Assembly (NCBI GenBank): GCA_009693055.1
Contig: SHYA01000001.1
Coordinates: 1 to 64,000 of the forward strand
Direction of reading: 5' to 3'
Source: Dehalococcoidia bacterium
Lineage (GTDB): Bacteria > Chloroflexota > Dehalococcoidia > Lucifugimonadales > SHYT01
Length of the DNA stretch: 64,000 bases
Shown: positions 62,602-64,000 of the stretch, in pieces
Numbering within the stretch: the first letter of the stretch is position 1
Layout of the letters: the number at the start of each line of letters is the position of its first letter
Notes under the pieces: model-generated
Told to the model about the DNA's origin: nothing
The model's database searches: none
The model's input: the letters and a program-made list of their open reading frames with translations, nothing else
Translations under genes and position numbers: made by a program

Positions 62602-62904
62602 TCATGCGCCCTTGTTCTCGCCCTTGGTCTCATTTGAGGGTTTCGCGCTTTCCGCGTCCGCAGCCTCCAGCGGCCGCTCCCGGAAGTACACGCCCCAGCG
62701 CCGCATCAGCCGCGTCACCTCCGCATCGTTCAGCCGCACCAGCTCCTTGAAGAAGCCGGCCAGGCTGTGCGCATGGCGCGTGTCGTCTTTGCAGACCCAG
62801 GACATTTCGCCGGGCACCACGTACAGGAGGCCGTTCTGGTGCTCGCACTCCACCTCAATGCGCGTGCCCTCGGTGCCCTGCTTCACGATGAGACCGCGGC
62901 TCAT
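62602..62904 (-). CDS. Hypothetical protein adjacent to rtcB
   Basis: MSRGLIVKQGTEGTRIEVECEHQNGLLYVVPGEMSWVCKDDTRHAHSLAGFFKELVRLNDAEVTRLMRRWGVYFRERP. Confidence 0.6.
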   Translation of the reverse strand: MSRGLIVKQGTEGTRIEVECEHQNGLLYVVPGEMSWVCKDDTRHAHSLAGFFKELVRLNDAEVTRLMRRWGVYFRERPLEAADAESAKPSNETKGENKGA

Positions 62905-62924
62905 TGGCGTGCTCCTTTCTCGCA

Positions 62925-64000
62925 TTACCCCTTGATGACGCCCAGCGGGCGCAGGCGCGCAACCTTGCGGGCGAGGCCGGCGTCGTGGCAGACGCCCACC
63001 ACCTCGTCCACGTCCTTGTAGGCCAGCGACGCCTCCTCGGCCAGCGAAGCCCACCCGCCGGCGCGCGCGACGATGCCTTGCTCCGCCAGCTCCTCGCGGA
63101 TGTCACGCCCCTTGAGAAGCCGCTTGGCCTCGGCCCGGCTCTCGATCCGTCCCGCGCCGTGGCACGTCGTCCCAAACGTGTCTTCCAGGGACCGCTCGCC
63201 GCCCACGCACAGGTAGGAGGCGCGCCCCATGTCGCCGGGGATGGTCACCGGCTGCCCAATCGCCCGGTACCGGGCGGGAATGTCCGGGTGGCCCGCGGGG
63301 AACGCGCGCGTCGCCCCCTTGCGGTGCACGCACAGCTGCACCCGCTTTCCGTCCACCTGGTGCGTTTCCATCTTGGCGATGTTGTGCGCCACGTCGTACA
63401 CCTGGTGCATGCCCATCTCCTGCCACGGCCTGCCGAACACTTTTTCAAACGCCAGACGGGTCCAGTGGGCGATGCATTGCCGGTTGGCCCACGCGAAGTT
63501 GGCCGCGCAGCGCATCGCCTTCAGGTACTGTTGCCCCTCCTCCGACAGGGTGGGCACGCACGCAAGCTGCCGGTCCGGCACGCTGATGCCGTAGATTGCC
63601 ATTGTGTCATCCATGATGCGGACATAGTCGTCGCACACCTGGTGTCCAAAGCCGCGCGAGCCGCAGTGGACCATCACCACCACCTGCCCCGGTCCCGAAA
63701 TCCCGAAAGCCTTGGCGATGGCGGGGTTCACTACGTCATCCACGACCTGCACCTCCAGGAAGTGGTTGCCGGAGCCGAGCGTGCCGAGCTGGTCTGCGCC
63801 GCGTTGTCTTGGCTTTGGGCCGACCGCCGCCGGGTCGGCGCCGGCGATGCATCCCCCCTCCTCGGTAACCTCAAGATCTTCCGGGACGCCGTACCCGTGC
63901 CGCACCGACCACCTCGCGCCCTCGCGCATCACCTCCTCGCCCTGCGCGGGCGTCAGCCTGATGGCGCCGGCGGACCCCAGCCCGGAGGGGACATCCTCGT
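62925..64000 (-). CDS. rtcB: RNA-splicing ligase RtcB (partial, N-terminus outside window)
   Basis: LGTLGSGNHFLEVQVVDD, VMVHCGSRGFGHQVCDDY, HRKGATRAFPAGHPDIP, GTTCHGAGR; frame stays open to the window end. Confidence 0.95.
   Translation of the reverse strand, partial: EDVPSGLGSAGAIRLTPAQGEEVMREGARWSVRHGYGVPEDLEVTEEGGCIAGADPAAVGPKPRQRGADQLGTLGSGNHFLEVQVVDDVVNPAIAKAFGISGPGQVVVMVHCGSRGFGHQVCDDYVRIMDDTMAIYGISVPDRQLACVPTLSEEGQQYLKAMRCAANFAWANRQCIAHWTRLAFEKVFGRPWQEMGMHQVYDVAHNIAKMETHQVDGKRVQLCVHRKGATRAFPAGHPDIPARYRAIGQPVTIPGDMGRASYLCVGGERSLEDTFGTTCHGAGRIESRAEAKRLLKGRDIREELAEQGIVARAGGWASLAEEASLAYKDVDEVVGVCHDAGLARKVARLRPLGVIKG

Overview
This 64 kb, GC-rich window is a bacterial chromosome segment. 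Gene content and the dispersed TCATTCTGAGCG-type repeats suggest Chloroflexota/Dehalococcoidia, which is inference only. Most of it is housekeeping: rplK-nusG-secE-rpmG-tuf with tRNA-Thr/Tyr/Thr, larC-larE, radA, clpC, rpsA-like, dnaK-grpE-hspR, dinB, ilvE, plsY, argC, xdhC-mocA, pyrR-pyrB-pyrC-carA-carB with a PyrR attenuator, cmk-plsC, gyrA, apt, a sugar-nucleotide cluster, ftsH, mutS2 and partial rtcB. The strongest unusual observations are: (1) an FtsH whose extracytoplasmic domain appears duplicated and inserted inside the M41 protease domain; (2) a 394-bp mobile-element-like cassette with perfect 17-bp terminal inverted repeats and an 8-bp target duplication, carrying one small membrane-protein gene and no transposase; (3) two translationally coupled Cys-containing micro-ORFs behind a near-consensus promoter that overlaps a HAIR-like operator divergent from hspR; (4) a 16-aa Lys-rich microprotein gene with a strong RBS and terminator; (5) a cmk gene with no standard start codon but an ideally placed AGGAGG-N6-ACG; (6) palindromic repeats inserted in frame inside dinB and carB; and (7) several gene remnants (IS1595-type transposase, DUF2182, frameshifted epimerase). 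No CRISPR array, rRNA or prophage was seen. All calls are by eye, without database searches.
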